This document shows, piece after piece, positions 46,630-57,640 of a DNA stretch of 64,000 bases. The notes beneath the pieces are model-generated. The model ran no database searches, was not told the DNA's origin, and saw nothing but the letters and a program-made list of their open reading frames with translations. The DNA is taken from the NCBI GenBank assembly GCA_963576475.1, contig OY754982.1:11806546-11870545 (forward strand), in the 5' to 3' direction. Positions within the stretch are counted from its first letter, which is position 1, and the number at the start of each line of letters is the position of its first letter. The stretch is from Molanna angustata. Lineage: Eukaryota; Arthropoda; Insecta; Trichoptera; Molannidae. A program made the position numbers and the translations under genes.

Positions 46630-47384
46630 TATGCCGAATTGATAATCTCTCCGTTTATGGAAGTCGGTTAAATACGTAATATATTAAAATAAACGTTAAT
46701 GTTGTAGTGAAATGAACAGATTTTAGACATACAAATTATAACCTCGTATATTTAAACTTGTACATTACAAGGTGTATGCCAAAATAACATGGACATATTT
46801 TTCAATCAAATCAACCTCAATAAACCAACGACAATCAGACTTGATATTATGCTGGAGCAGAAAATTAGTTAGTATATCAAATTTGTTCTACAATCATGTA
46901 AGTCTGGTGTTCTTCGTTATGATTCACGTATGTATATTATTTATGTAAATACGAAGCTATGATAAGTAAATGTATGATATTCATCTAATGATGTGGGTAG
47001 GTTGTGTTATAGAGGGATGTGAAAACAGTTGACATAAAGACATTGTGATTGGTACAGGGACATTATAAGGTACCAAATAAACAGTGTAGTTGCTTAGAGA
47101 AAGCATTGTTTTAGACTGTCATTAGTATTTTTCTGTATAAAACGTTAATTTTACGACAAAAGTTGTAAAAGACTCACGATAAACAATCATTTAATTATTT
47201 TTTGGTGAAAAAATGAACAAAACAACGAACAGTTCTAAGAAAATATGACTATAATATAGGTAAAATGAATTAAATGGATACCGAAAGGCTTTATGAATTT
47301 ATTACTCGTAGCATAGAAAGTACATAAATTACCACGGTTTCAACTCTTCGATTGGCTGTAATGTACCTATTAAAATATGTAAAA
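46630..47384. other. No recognised feature
   Basis: AT-rich, nothing assignable. Confidence 0.4.
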
Positions 47385-47490
47385 GAGCAAATGAAATGCG
47401 ATAAAGCCAACGATCATCCTTCAGTCGGAAATAATTCACCCATCCAAATACTTAATAATTCAAGGATTGAGATCTAAAGAAGATAATATT
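47385..47490 (-). mobile_element. RLE-type LINE 3' fragment, copy 3
   Basis: AAAAGAGCAAATGAAATGCG, TTCACCCATCCAAATACTTA and CAAGGATTGAGATCT parallel the 3' regions at 26425-26525 and 59605-59710. Non-coding remnant. Confidence 0.6.
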
Positions 47491-47650
47491 ATTAATTTAT
47501 TTCTTCCTGGGTTGTCTCCGACTTTTGGACTTCCCAATTTTTCACAGGACACGGACATTTTAAAAGTCACCTTATGGTGCTGAGATTGCTAATCTAGAGG
47601 GCTCCATGAGCTACTTTTCGTGATATGCATTTTTTGTCGCTCATTTAGCG

Positions 47651-48127
47651 TTATGTGAAGGGGCCGTTTACAGTTCCCATATGCAAAGCGGGTGGTGGTG
47701 GAGGAAGCGAATTATTACTATTGAGTCGAAGTGAGCGAGCGAGTAGGTAAGCGAAACGTAGTGAGCCGAATAATGACGATGCGTGAAATGAAGTGACCGA
47801 GTGTTCGCGTGGTGAACGTAGTGAAGTGACATCGTGTTCAGGCGTACTCTCCCTTAAATACATAGTCCTGGTGTTAAGGGTGGCAAGTTCAATGTCCTCG
47901 AACTCTCCGGAACATTTTGCTGTATTAACATACCACTGTTGTGGCTTATTGTCGCACGCTCGACACCAAGGGCGATGAACTCGGCATAACGACGAACAAA
48001 TATTCTTGCTGTCCGTAGGCGCGCGCGCGACAGAAATTTCTCGAAGCCACACTATCACAATTATTGTTATTAGGTATCTGAAAACGGCTCTGTATTTTGT
48101 CAAGCTAGCCTCAAATCCAACTGCCAC
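47651..48127 (-). CDS. Candidate host exon: Cys-rich, Kazal-like segment
   Basis: The 158-codon minus ORF is GC-richer than its surroundings. Residues 41-85 include CSSLCRVHRPWCRACDN, then WYVNTAKCSGEFEDI, with Cys at about 44, 48, 55, 58 and 72. C-x3-C-x6-C followed by Y-x-N-x3-C resembles insect Kazal-type inhibitor domains, but the match is loose. A hydrophobic run (about 17-29) precedes it. The first codon is GTG, not ATG, and the reading is preceded by a pyrimidine-rich CTATTCCAAATTAG, which could be a splice acceptor; another possible acceptor ends just before residue 41. Beyond about residue 95 the sequence looks non-coding. No other exon was found. It could also be chance or a repeat. 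Confidence 0.3.
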   Translation of the reverse strand: MAVGFEASLTKYRAVFRYLITIIVIVWLREISVARAPTDSKNICSSLCRVHRPWCRACDNKPQQWYVNTAKCSGEFEDIELATLNTRTMYLRESTPEHDVTSLRSPREHSVTSFHASSLFGSLRFAYLLARSLRLNSNNSLPPPPPALHMGTVNGPFT

Positions 48128-48587
48128 CTAATTTGGAATAGAAACAAGTTCAATAATACCTACCTTCAATAGTTGGTACAAACCTTCAGTATATGTAGGT
48201 ATTTCTGTTGGATCCTCTCAACCTAATTACACGTCTGTTTGTGTTCATCCCCACGTGTTTGGCTGTCTTTAATGCTTATATCTTGTAAATCAAATCTTTA
48301 ACACACCAAACAGTAAACATAACAGAGTTAACTATCTACATTTGTATATGCAAATTGTTTACGTAACATTTGAAAATTATGTAGGCAATCAACATCTTGT
48401 TGCCAAAGATATGCTCAGATTCGCCTATCTACCTATGGGTAAATAATTATTGTTCAAATAAAAGGGCACCATGCCATGGTTATGACAAGATATAATTTAT
48501 ATAAGTACATCCTATACATTTTCTCCAGAAAATGCCTGCTATGAAAAAAATAAATACTTGAATGAAGCTAATAAAGCACAATATCAT
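48128..48587. other. No recognised feature
   Basis: AT-rich; nothing assignable. Confidence 0.4.
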
Positions 48588-48735
48588 TAGATGGTGGCAG
48601 AGTGATAAGTACGCTGGGTTTGTAATCGAGTTGTCGCGAGCTCGAATCCTCACCACGACCGATTTCGTTAACCTAAAGCACAAAAATTTATGCTTAATTA
48701 AGGGGATGTATGAGGATTTAGGTATATGCACTAGT
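48588..48735 (+). mobile_element. SINE-A copy, plus strand
   Basis: GGTGGCAGAGTGATAAGTAC (box A), GAGCTCGAATCCTC (box B), then CACGACCGATTTCGTTAACC and TTATGCTTAATTAAGG. Best plus-strand example of the family. Confidence 0.8.
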
Positions 48736-48869
48736 TACAAGAACATATTCATTCTTATAAAAAATTGGTCAAATTGTAGTCCAAACCACCACGGTGGTCG
48801 GAACAATTGGTTAGCTGTTTGGCTTCTTTGCGGACGTACTGGGTGAGAAATTTATTTAAAATTAGTTAT

Positions 48870-48965
48870 CACGCAATTCTTTCTTTCTGGGCTGGAAACA
48901 CTGGTTTCGTTGGAAGAATTTGCCATATGGCAATAATCTCTCCACTAGCGCAGGATGCAAGGAAG
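48870..48965 (+). mobile_element. LINE 3' end with conserved hairpin
   Basis: GGTTTCGTTGGAAGAATTTG, CCATATGGCAATAATCTCTC. Stem TTTGCCATATGGCAA. No coding part. Confidence 0.5.
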
Positions 48966-49909
48966 TGCTTTTTATTTATTTAATCGAAAAAATATAAATA
49001 TTTAATAATTCAAAAATAACAATTAAAAATGTGTTTAAAGTGAGGGATAAAATAATTAACTTCATTGCAAATAAAAATATTTACATATGTTGCATTAATC
49101 ATTCATGCTAAAATATATGTAAAGATACATTTAATAAACAGTAAAATAATAATCATTAATGTAATATTTATATCAAATACCCACATAGTTATACATTTGC
49201 CTACTTTACAATACTGAATTCACTTCTTATTAAATGAGATCATAGAATATATTATATGTAATTATATAATCTAAAGACGATTATATCAATATTTGATAAA
49301 ATTGCTTTTATTCCCAGATGTGTACTTTAATTTATTTTCAATATTTACAATTTCCTAGATGTGTAGGCACTAATTTAATTATTTTTAAAAATATACAATT
49401 ATTTGATATTCTGCTGAATTAATTCTACCGATTATCGGCAATCTACATAAATAATTTAATATTGATTGCAATGTACCGGCGATTACGGAAATGTTTTTTT
49501 ATACACAGGTAGAGCGCATAAGGGAAGAAAATTATTGTGAATAAATGTAATACAAAAAGTAGGTCAGACATAAAATTTTAATTTCGATACATATCGAAAT
49601 GTAAAGCCTTTGTCCGAGGAAAATTTATGACAGTATTCATTTTTTCGTTTCTCCGTAAATTTTTATAACTTCGGAATTTTTTACGAGAGTCTCCTATAAT
49701 TTTCAATATATCCTCGTTATATTTTGAACATTCCATCTGGGTTTTCGGTCACTTAGAGAATGTAAAAGTCCCACCAGTACTCTACTGTTTATCAGTCTCC
49801 ATTTCAAAAATGAAATAAGAGTGTGAAAACATTTATTAAAATTATTTGCTTATATTGAGATATATGGAAATTGTTTACGATAAAATAATTGTATTTTATT
49901 GTATATATT
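48966..49909. other. No recognised feature
   Basis: Very AT-rich; nothing assignable. Confidence 0.4.
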
Positions 49910-50470
49910 TTATTTAGATGTAAAAAAATACAATTTCTTACATCTAGTATAAACAAAAATAAAAACAAACAATAAAAATAAACAAATCAACATCGGATGA
50001 CTAAATGAACACACAAAAAAGACACGTACCTATCAATAACAATAAAACACAAAGTAAAAAAAGGAAAATACACTACCACAATAGAAGACATCAAAGAACA
50101 TGAAAAAAAAAACAATAATATAGTATCAAAACAAGCAAACAGATATTATAGTCTTAGAACATAATATATAAACAATAGAAACACACGATTTTAAAAAAAA
50201 AACTTTTGTTTTATGTATTCAGCACCTAAGCGACGAAAAGCGGCAAGACTAGACGCCTCCTTTACACATTCAGGCAAACCATTATAAAGTTGTAAGCCTT
50301 TGTAGTACACACTATTTTGTGTACATGCCAAGTTTGTCTGCGGCAGTCTAAAGTCCCGCCTACTTCTCGTCGGGTATGCGTGAACTTCAAAATAAATTGT
50401 ACATAATATTTTTTTGTAAATCAGGTGGTAAAAGTCTATTTTTTAATTTGTAAATAAAAATTAGCACATT
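49910..50470 (-). pseudogene. Jockey-type LINE C-terminal fragment with A-rich UTR
   Basis: Minus-strand reading of about 50375-50200: EVHAYPTRSRRDFRLPQTNL, then QNSVYYKGLQLYNGLPECVK and SLAAFRRLGAEYI. Upstream (NRLLPPDLQKNIMYN) is in a neighbouring frame. The UTR is A-rich on the plus strand down to about 49920. Recognisable family block; no RT core. Confidence 0.75.
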
Positions 50471-50539
50471 CAGAATTATTTGTTGTTTCACTGTCAAAAT
50501 TTTCAACTGCTCAAGCATTGAACAGCAAAAAAATCATCA

Positions 50540-50645
50540 GCATTATCATCATTGACGCTACAGCCCAGTGGGCCCTGGCCTCCTCCAGAATTCTTCTCCA
50601 GACATCCCTGTCCTCCGCCGTTCTCCTCCAGTTTGCTTATCCGAC
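50540..50645 (-). mobile_element. RTE-like LINE 3' fragment with (GAT)n-type tail
   Basis: CATCATTGACGCTACAGCCC, GGCCCTGGCCTCCTCCAGAA, CCGTTCTCCTCCAGTTTGC. Same family as 23195-23345 and 61812-62015. Confidence 0.65.
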
Positions 50646-50879
50646 AGTAATGAAAAAACAATAATAATATCTGACAGTAAAAATCTTCTTAGAAAACAAC
50701 ACAAATTACAAGTATGTACAGTGAATGAACTAATCATGACAACGGGGAAAACTTAATTGTAGAATAATTTCTAAAAAGGAATTGAATATAACGACGTTTT
50801 CGTATCTTTGTCCAACGAAAATGATTTCTGTAAGTTGAAACTTTGTCATAATTTCTAAGATTAAAAATAAATCATAAAT

Positions 50880-51180
50880 ATATATGGGGTAATCGTTAAA
50901 ATTTGGATTTAACAGTCAACAGTAAATGGGTGGACTCGAATTTCTTTCGAAGTGGATTATTCCTGATTATAAGACAACACAATTTCTTACTGGACACGGC
51001 AGTTTATTGTTTTATACGATTACGATTACATATACGATTTGTCCTAAGTCAGCTTGTGATAACCCTGATCAGACTTTTGAGCATATCCTATGGGAATGCA
51101 GCAACTTCTTGTGTCAATATGAGAACTCTACATGGGTAATTTCTTTGGACCCATTGGATATGCGAACCTTATAGTCACGA
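50880..51180 (+). pseudogene. R1/I-type LINE C-terminal fragment
   Basis: The ORF from 50926 contains TTQFLTGHGSLLFY, then CPKSACDNPDQTFEHILWEC. The TGHG block followed by a Cys-rich FEHxLxEC end is characteristic of the C-terminus of R1/I-type LINE proteins. About 80 residues survive. Confidence 0.65.
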
Positions 51181-51716
51181 ATAGCAACCTACGGGCTTTC
51201 AAGACTTATTGTCAAAAATACGGTTCACTCTCATCATCACTTTCCTGTCACTGAATTGTATCTTCATGATTAGCTCTCTTTGGCACTTTAAGTACAGTGT
51301 CTGTAAGGTTTTAGAGTACTCCGGTCTTTTCTTATGTTCTGTATGTGTTATTTTAGAGTTTCGCACGGGACAGTTATTAGTTCCTATGAGCAGAGCGGGT
51401 GATGTTGGATGAAGAATATAAAAGTTGTTCATTGGAACCAGATAGCAAAACTCAGTGTATTCATGCAATGGTTGATGAAAAGACTGAGCGAGTTTGAATT
51501 CGTAATGCATCGGAGTAAAGTTTTTCGATTATCTAAGAGGATGCATACAGCAAAAGGGAGAGATTTACTGATAAGAGAGTGCCATGAAAGATCTTCGACG
51601 AATTGAATGTCGAGATTATTCACGAATCTTCACGACTTTGGAGAGATGTTTATGTTGATTATAAGTAAATCAATAAAGATGCAATATGTTGTATATTTTT
51701 ATAGCTGTATATGTAT
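51181..51716. other. No recognised feature
   Basis: Slightly less AT-rich. The overlapping ORFs on both strands (51199-51623) have no recognisable motif. Confidence 0.4.
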
Positions 51717-52230
51717 GTATATGCAACCGTTGGATTTTGTCCACGTAGGGTCAATGATATTTTATAATAAATTTTTACATCTCAATACAGACGAAGATGG
51801 AATATTTTAGGAGAACTAGGAACTCAAGGCACCTACGAGGCTAACGACCTGTCATATCAGGGGCTCAGGAGTGACATCTATGCGAATGCATTGTCACCTC
51901 ATGTAAAGGACTGTTGCTTTCATTGTTAACAAACCAATTTGTCAATAGACGACGTTACAATAGAGTTTCTTCGTCATAGATGGCGATGGTTTTTTTTCTG
52001 ATTCTCAAACGAAAAGTGTTTTATAATCAAGATACATATATAGAACATCCAAAAGTTGGATTGATTGGTGAACTCAACAAGAAGGCATGATTGGTGAACG
52101 TTTCGCAAGCGCATTAAGTGATCACGTAAAACCAGCCAATGACAGGTCGTAAGCCCTGTAGGTGCCTTGACTTCCTGGTTCCCCTTTAATATTCCAACTT
52201 CGTCTCTATTGAGATGAATTTGTCATAAAA
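51717..52230 (+). repeat. Inverted-repeat family F, copy 3 (best copy)
   Basis: Left arm from 51778 (CATCTCAATACAGACGAAGA.., AGGCACCTACGAGG, CGACCTGTCAT) and right arm ending 52216 (GACAGGTCGTAAGCCCTGTA.., CTTCGTCTCTATTGAGATG) pair over about 75 bp. The interior of about 290 bp has no ORF. The outer left 60 bp (GCAACCGTTGGATTTTG) is also shared between copies. Confidence 0.8.
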
Positions 52231-52756
52231 TGGAATAAATTAATTTTAACGTGTGGACTGAACTTGTATAATTTTAAAGAGCTTTGGCAAAACTATTCTA
52301 ATCAATGTTGAATTATTTCGATGTTCCTTTTCTGCTTATGAAAAGTACGATAAAACGGATCTCTTATATGTCTGAAGAAGGAAAAAACAAGCCCGAAACA
52401 AAAACTTCTCCTAAACCTTGCCGGTTTAGATTCTCGAATAAATATACTGAAATCGTTACTGCAATGTGTTACATAATAATATATGCTGGTACCTGAAGTA
52501 GATTTAACACAAAAATAAAGCGTTCACGTGAGTTCGAATTTCCGATACACTATCAGTGGCGTAGCTACGTATAGGTGTCGCCAAATAACTTGATTTTTTA
52601 ACAGAGAAGGGGGGCGATTTACACGTAAATCAACGAAGCAAAAAGACACAAATTTACGATCTGCGCAATCGGAAGCTCTTTCAAGATATTTGGCGATAAT
52701 TATAATAGCTGAATCATGCAAAGCATGATGGTCCGACTCTAAAGGAGTCTAAACCT
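52231..52756. other. No gene; possible hAT-like terminus
   Basis: CAGTGGCGTAGCTACG at 52554 resembles a common hAT-type MITE start. The partner end is not found. AATCATGCAAAGCATGAT near 52712 is a small palindrome. Confidence 0.35.
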
Positions 52757-54043
52757 TTAACTACATATCTGTGGTCCCTGGGACCACGCACTCCTTTAAA
52801 ATATTCATAATTTCTATATTATTTATTATTGTTTGCTGCGGATTCTCGTATGCTCTCTGAGTACAAGTCAGACCAGCGTGGGAGAAGGACGTGACCATTT
52901 CACATTTTTTTCTATGAATTGTTGTAGTGCAGGGGTCCCGGGGACCTCACGTGTGTATTAGTGTCAACAAAGTGATTTTGTAAAAATCGATATTTAAGCA
53001 CCAAGTACTAATTAAATTAAACCACATGACAACTTACTTTATAATGTAGTCCATCAATGGTTACAGCAAAACTAAATTATTAATTCAGAAGAGTTGAACA
53101 CTTAAAATACTTGCCAGTATACATCACGATCAGATGAAGAAATTTCTAATGTTGCAGATTTTGATCATGCCTAGCTTCCAAGCACACACGGCAATACAGA
53201 CAGCACTATGTCTATGTCTTCAAGTAACGAGACAGAGGATGTTTGTTCAGCACAAACTTCTCAAGAGACTGACTATCAAAGCAATGACAACTATTTTTAT
53301 GCACGCAATAGATACAAATGGTCAAAAAAGCCCCTTATATCATCCATCAATCTCATAAGGATGTAAAAACTATGGAAAGATATGAATATATAAATAAATA
53401 AATATCTTGAAACTGTAGCTCAACAACTACAAACGCCTTTACTCTTGGAACGAATGCAGAATGCAAGGCTTCCTAGGGAAATTCGTTTGGCTATATCCCG
53501 CGCGAGTAACTGCTATTCCGGTTATTTAACCAAATCTGAGAGAAAAAAGATTAGAAAGAAAAAAAAAATACGTTTCAAATATGTCCTACTAAAAAGAGAA
53601 CCAAAACAGCGTACTTGTGTTCATGCTGCCATTGTCCAATATGTCTCACTCTTCGAAAAAAGTATGCCCAAATTGCGAGGATGAATTTAAGTCAAGACAA
53701 AAACATCCATATTTACCATATGCAGGTTTTTTTACTGTTTGATAAGTAGAGTTAATTTTTTAACTTTATCATTTTATATTCATTTCATTATTTGTAACAT
53801 GAGAAATATTTCGTTTTATTTTATTTTTCTAGAGTATATGTTTTTTCTTAAGATATGTTTTTTTTCACGAATTATTGAGAATTTTTTTTAAAACTTAATG
53901 AATACTATATTTTTTTTTTAATAAATTGTCTTTATAATTGTTTGATCTTGAATAATAAAGAGTATTTTGTTCTATTACTTATATAGTTTTTTTTAAATAT
54001 CACGATAAAATCAGTGGTCCCAGGGACCGTACATATGTATTAA
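52757..54043 (+). mobile_element. Internally deleted piggyBac-like element, 1,287 bp with TTAA
   Basis: TTAA at 52757-52760 and 54040-54043 flanks the element. The left end CTACATATCTGTGGTCCCTG and the right end (reverse complement TACATATGTACGGTCCCTGG) match, giving TIRs of about 25 bp with the palindromic core GGTCCCTGGGACC. A third, degenerate core (GGTCCCGGGGACC) lies at about 52934. Inside are the N- and C-terminal remnants of a transposase. Confidence 0.9.
53115..53720 (+). pseudogene. piggyBac-type transposase remnant (N- and C-terminus only)
   Basis: 53120-53360, plus frame: SDEEISNVADFDHA, stop, then DNYFYARNRYKWSKKPL, the acidic N-terminus and YxxxxRYKWSK block of piggyBac transposases. 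53405-53690: QQLQTPLLLERM, LPREIRLAIS, and, one frame over, PTKKRTKTAYLC, CHCPICLTLRKK, which looks like the C-terminal Cys-rich domain. The central DDD catalytic region is deleted between about 53360 and 53405. With a stop and frameshifts it cannot encode an enzyme. It could only move using a transposase supplied by another copy. Confidence 0.8.
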
Positions 54044-54170
54044 TGGGAAGGAAATTCACCTATGCAGTCAAAGGTAAATATAATATAAATCTGTCAAGCA
54101 ATTTTACAATCATTCAGAAGAAATACTGTAAGAAAGTCACGTTTGCAATGTGCTTATCCTTTAATATAAA
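54044..54170. other. Spacer
   Basis: Short AT-rich spacer between the piggyBac end and the RTE tail; nothing assignable. Confidence 0.4.
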
Positions 54171-54174
54171 CTTC

Positions 54175-54770
54175 CAATCTTCTTCTTCTGGGTCACAATC
54201 CTAGGATTGTTCTGCACCAAACACTCGATCTTTCCACTTAACTCTATCGTCCGCCAGTCTCTTCATCTCTTTGTAACTGCTACAGCGCACGTCACCGATT
54301 ATCTGGTCTATATAGTTGTTTCTGGGGCGACCTCTACCGTTACCCCCATCAATCATTCCTTCGACGATGGTGAAAAGCAGGCCTGGATAAGGATGTTGTC
54401 CTATCCATGTGGATGTTGAACTCACGACCACTGGATTACTAACCCAGCGCGTTAACCGCTCTGTCATCGACCCATTTCTTTTCATAATTTGCCTTGTCTC
54501 TCCAACCCTACTTAGTCGTTGCTGATGTGTTCTGACCAGTGAACTTTAGCCATGCGTCTGTAGCACCACATCTCAAACGCAGACAGACGTCCCATGTTTC
54601 ACAGCCATATAGCAGTATACTCCAGACAAGAGTCTTGATCAAATTTTTCCTAATTTTGATGGAAATGATAGGAGATTCAAAAATTGTTGATCTATTGTTG
54701 AAGGTGACTCTTGCTTGGTGGATTCTGCTTTTGATTCCAATAAACAATTCGAAAAACTGTATAAATCAAA
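54175..54770 (-). pseudogene. RTE-like LINE C-terminal fragment with SINE-A piece
   Basis: Minus strand: ORF 54747-54508 (IRKNLIKTLVWSILLYGCET) and ORF 54485-54201 (MIDGGNGRGRPRNNYIDQII, then KEMKRLADDRVKWKDRVFGA). Ends in (GAA)n-type sequence at 54178-54188. Between RNGSMTE and IGQHPYPG the peptide is foreign: 54410-54475 is an inverted SINE-A head (ACCACTGGATTACTAACCCA, GCGCGTTAACCGCTCTGTC). Confidence 0.75.
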
Positions 54771-55258
54771 ACTAGAAAATATATAAACGCTATCATTGAA
54801 TACAAACAAACATCAAAAGTTATTAGAAATCAATAAAAACAAGTTTATATATTTATCTAATTTTTTAAGTTAATATGCTGTTTACCTGCAATGCAATAAT
54901 ATTTAGAATAAAATAAGTTTTTGAGAGTAACCCACATGAGGACCCAAATTTCCTAGCTACACAACTGTAGACCTCCAATACGATACGAGTATACTCGTAT
55001 CTATACTCGATATACCTACTCGTATCTATCCCAACTTAAAAGTCCCATTGCACGTCAACATGTCTGATATTTTGTCGCTAAACTGTCTTCTTGTTGTTTA
55101 TTCAGAAATATTTAAATTTATCTTTACCAATAACCAAAGTTTTTCTTTTTTATTATATTTGGCACAAATTATTCTCTAAGAGTAGTTTGTCTCATATTAT
55201 GAAACAAAATATTGTCATTTGAATAAAATTAAAATATGTATTAATTACATAGATTTTC
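54771..55258. other. No gene; short ACTCGTATC repeats
   Basis: 54970-55030 has several ACTCGTAT and GATACGAG words in both orientations. Otherwise unassigned. Confidence 0.4.
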
Positions 55259-55490
55259 TGTGTAAGGATAACTTTAGATCTCTGCAAAATAAAAAGAATG
55301 CATGGATTTTTGTGCACGATAATACAATGCATGGATTTTTGTGTAATGATCACTTTAGATCTCTATAAGATAAATACAAAACATGTATTTTTGTGTAAGA
55401 TAATGCATGCATGAATTTTTGTGTAAGGATCACTTTAGATCTCTGAAAGATAAAAAAACAATGCATGGATTTTGTGTAAGATTATTTTGA
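55259..55490. repeat. Tandem repeat, about three units of 80 bp
   Basis: Units start at about 55260, 55341 and 55421 with GTGTAAKGATMACTTTAGAT. Each also contains one or two AATGCATGGATTTTTGTG sub-repeats. Confidence 0.85.
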
Positions 55491-55559
55491 ATATTACTAA
55501 GACTATGGAATACCTTAAGTGAAGATAAAATGACCTCTCAATAGATTCTGTTATACCTG

Positions 55560-55830
55560 TCTAATTACTCTTAATTGGAACTCCTTCTTCAACTCCATTT
55601 CTCCATCTCGTTCCTCCCACAATATTTATCCCCTCGCTTTCTTTGTTGCTGAGATTTTAAATTTAATAATGTAATGTGTTTGTCTTTCTGTTTGTTGTTT
55701 TATTTTAAATTTAATGTACCTACCACTACACTTTTTCTGGCCTCACATTGCTTTGGTGGGTTTGAAGAAATTGCCTTATGGCAATGAACCATCCATTGTA
55801 CACATTACTGTCCATGAATTGAATAAATAA
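55560..55830 (+). mobile_element. LINE 3' UTR with conserved hairpin and tail
   Basis: T/C-rich UTR, then GGTTTGAAGAAATTGCCTTA, TGGCAATGAACCATCC, then TGAATTGAATAAATAAAAT as the end. The coding part has been lost. Confidence 0.6.
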
Positions 55831-56389
55831 AATTACTTATTCATACTTCCTCTGCGCTAATTGTTGAATATTAATTTGAGCTATTGGGCATCCGTGAGAC
55901 AATTAATACAACTGTTTGACTTCCTGCGAAATTTGCCAACGAGTACAAATGTTTAAACTAAGATATCCGGCTTCTTTGGATTTCATACTGTCGCGACTTT
56001 TTAAGATGTTGTCTGCTAAATCATTTAAGGTGCTGAAATCTTCAATCCCATTGTATTACTTCATTGAGAAATCGTGACATGATTGATAATGTGGGCACTT
56101 GATTTAAACATACCAATATATGTATATATATATATATATATATAGATAAATATAAATTATTCGAACCAATAAAATATTAAATTATTCATATTGAGTATTA
56201 ATTTTCAATCCAGCTGTGTATAAAGTATTCCCTGTTCATGGATGGGTTGGTGACAGAGCAGCTAGTGTTCCTGGGCTGCGTTCAGATAGGACACTCGACG
56301 TCGAGTGTCAGATGTATTTAGGTACCTGAAGTTGCAGATTATGGCATTTTTCGCACCAATGAACGCTTTCGAAAAAAAATTACTTCATC
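55831..56389. other. No gene; TA tract and 20-bp palindrome
   Basis: A short (TA)n lies at 56118-56143. GACACTCGACGTCGAGTGTC at 56290-56309 is a perfect 20-bp palindrome. Nothing else assignable. Confidence 0.4.
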
Positions 56390-56545
56390 AGGCTACTTTA
56401 CTAGGCTATGCCTGTCCCAAAGTAGCGTCATTCAAATCAGTTCTCACCATTTTGTCAGCGTCTGTTTCCGGTCATTCTGAACGGCTTAGAGCGTCACTAA
56501 GTGCACTCGGCCTTCATTCTGAACGCACTCCTGTAGACGTGGATT
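56390..56545 (-). mobile_element. LINE-like fragment shared with 14325-14372
   Basis: CTACTTTACTAGGCTATGCC, TGTCCCAAAGTAGCGTCATT. On the minus strand RTDLNDATLGQA precedes a stop, as in the other copy. Followed by GC-richer sequence. Confidence 0.45.
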
Positions 56546-56656
56546 AGATTCCTACTTCGATTAATTTCGTTCACCTACAGTACAACTATCTATTATCCTA
56601 CATAGTTTAGGGATTGTTTGACGAATATGCACATGATTTTGCTGCAGCACATGTTT

Positions 56657-56835
56657 GGCACTTGGAGACTGCAGAATTTTTGATCGCCCTATAGTTTGGT
56701 CGGGTTGGACTGTTTGCTAGTTTGTATGTAAGATCGGTAAATCGTTGTAATGTGCGCACTCTTATATACCTTCATACTGATTAAGAGCCCGACCAATCTA
56801 TCGGCCAATTAAAACGTCTGTAGTCTGTGAGTGCC
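56657..56835. mobile_element. MITE of about 180 bp with roughly 48-bp TIRs
   Basis: GGCACTTGGAGACTGCAGAA..GATCGCCCTATAGTTTGGTC at the left pairs with GACCAATCTATCGGCC..CTGTAGTCTGTGAGTGCC at the right, with a strong TTTGGTCGGG/CCCGACCAA core. No ORF. Confidence 0.75.
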
Positions 56836-57204
56836 CTTAAACAAAGTACATTGTCATGAATTTATGTTACAGAAATTAACAATTTAAACGACTTACTCAC
56901 ATCATGTCGATACATAATAACACCTTGTCGTTTACTGGCTTTCCTTTATTTAGTAAACCATTTTAGAGTCTAGTTTTGAGTGATTATTGATTACACTTTA
57001 ATTTTTTATTGGATATCACTTTATTTGCAAGTGAAAAAAAACCCCGCGGGCGGTGGTGTGAACGTATTTATTCCAATTATCGGGGGAAGGGGCATTACTA
57101 TGTACTCCAATACACCACAGATTTTTTTTTTTTTTAAATGAATACCGAAGAACGACTGTTGAATCGGTACCAACGATAGTGAAATATATTTAAACGATTT
57201 TTTA
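56836..57204. other. No recognised feature
   Basis: AT-rich, with one GC-rich burst (CCCCGCGGGCGGTGG at 57042). The minus ORF 57021-57317 is a read-through of an RTE tail. Confidence 0.4.
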
Positions 57205-57207
57205 ATT

Positions 57208-57640
57208 CCTTCTTCTTCTTCTTCAGCCCTCTTTCGTCCAGTAATGGACATAGGCTTCCCCCTGAGACCCCCACAGCTCCCTATCTTGGCAAACTGCATC
57301 CATCTGCCTCCAGCCACTCATCTAATATCATCAGACCATCTTGTTTGAGGAATTCCAACACTTTTTAGCCCGTCCTAGGTCGCCATTCTAGTAATTTCTT
57401 AATCCATCTGGAGTCTGTGGTTCGGGCGACATGCCCTGCTCAGCTCCACTTCTGTTTGGCAACCTTTTGGACAAGGTCGGTTATTTCGTTTTCTCTTACA
57501 TCGACAAGTTAGTTCAAATTACCCAGCATTCTCTCTTCCATGTCTCTTTGTGTTACTGCTAAATTGTGTAGCATTTCGTTTGTAAACCCAAGAGTTTCAC
57601 AGCCATATGTACGTCAGTATCGGGAGAACGCAAGCGCCAA
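57208..57640 (-). pseudogene. RTE-type LINE C-terminal fragment with (GAA)n tail
   Basis: TTCTTCTTCTTCTTC at 57210-57224 marks the minus-strand tail. The adjacent coding remnant reads, with frameshifts, YGCETLGF-like, ERMLGN-like and ATRTTDSRWIKK-like stretches, ending SMSITGRKRAEEEEE. Same class as 9656-10100. Confidence 0.7.
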
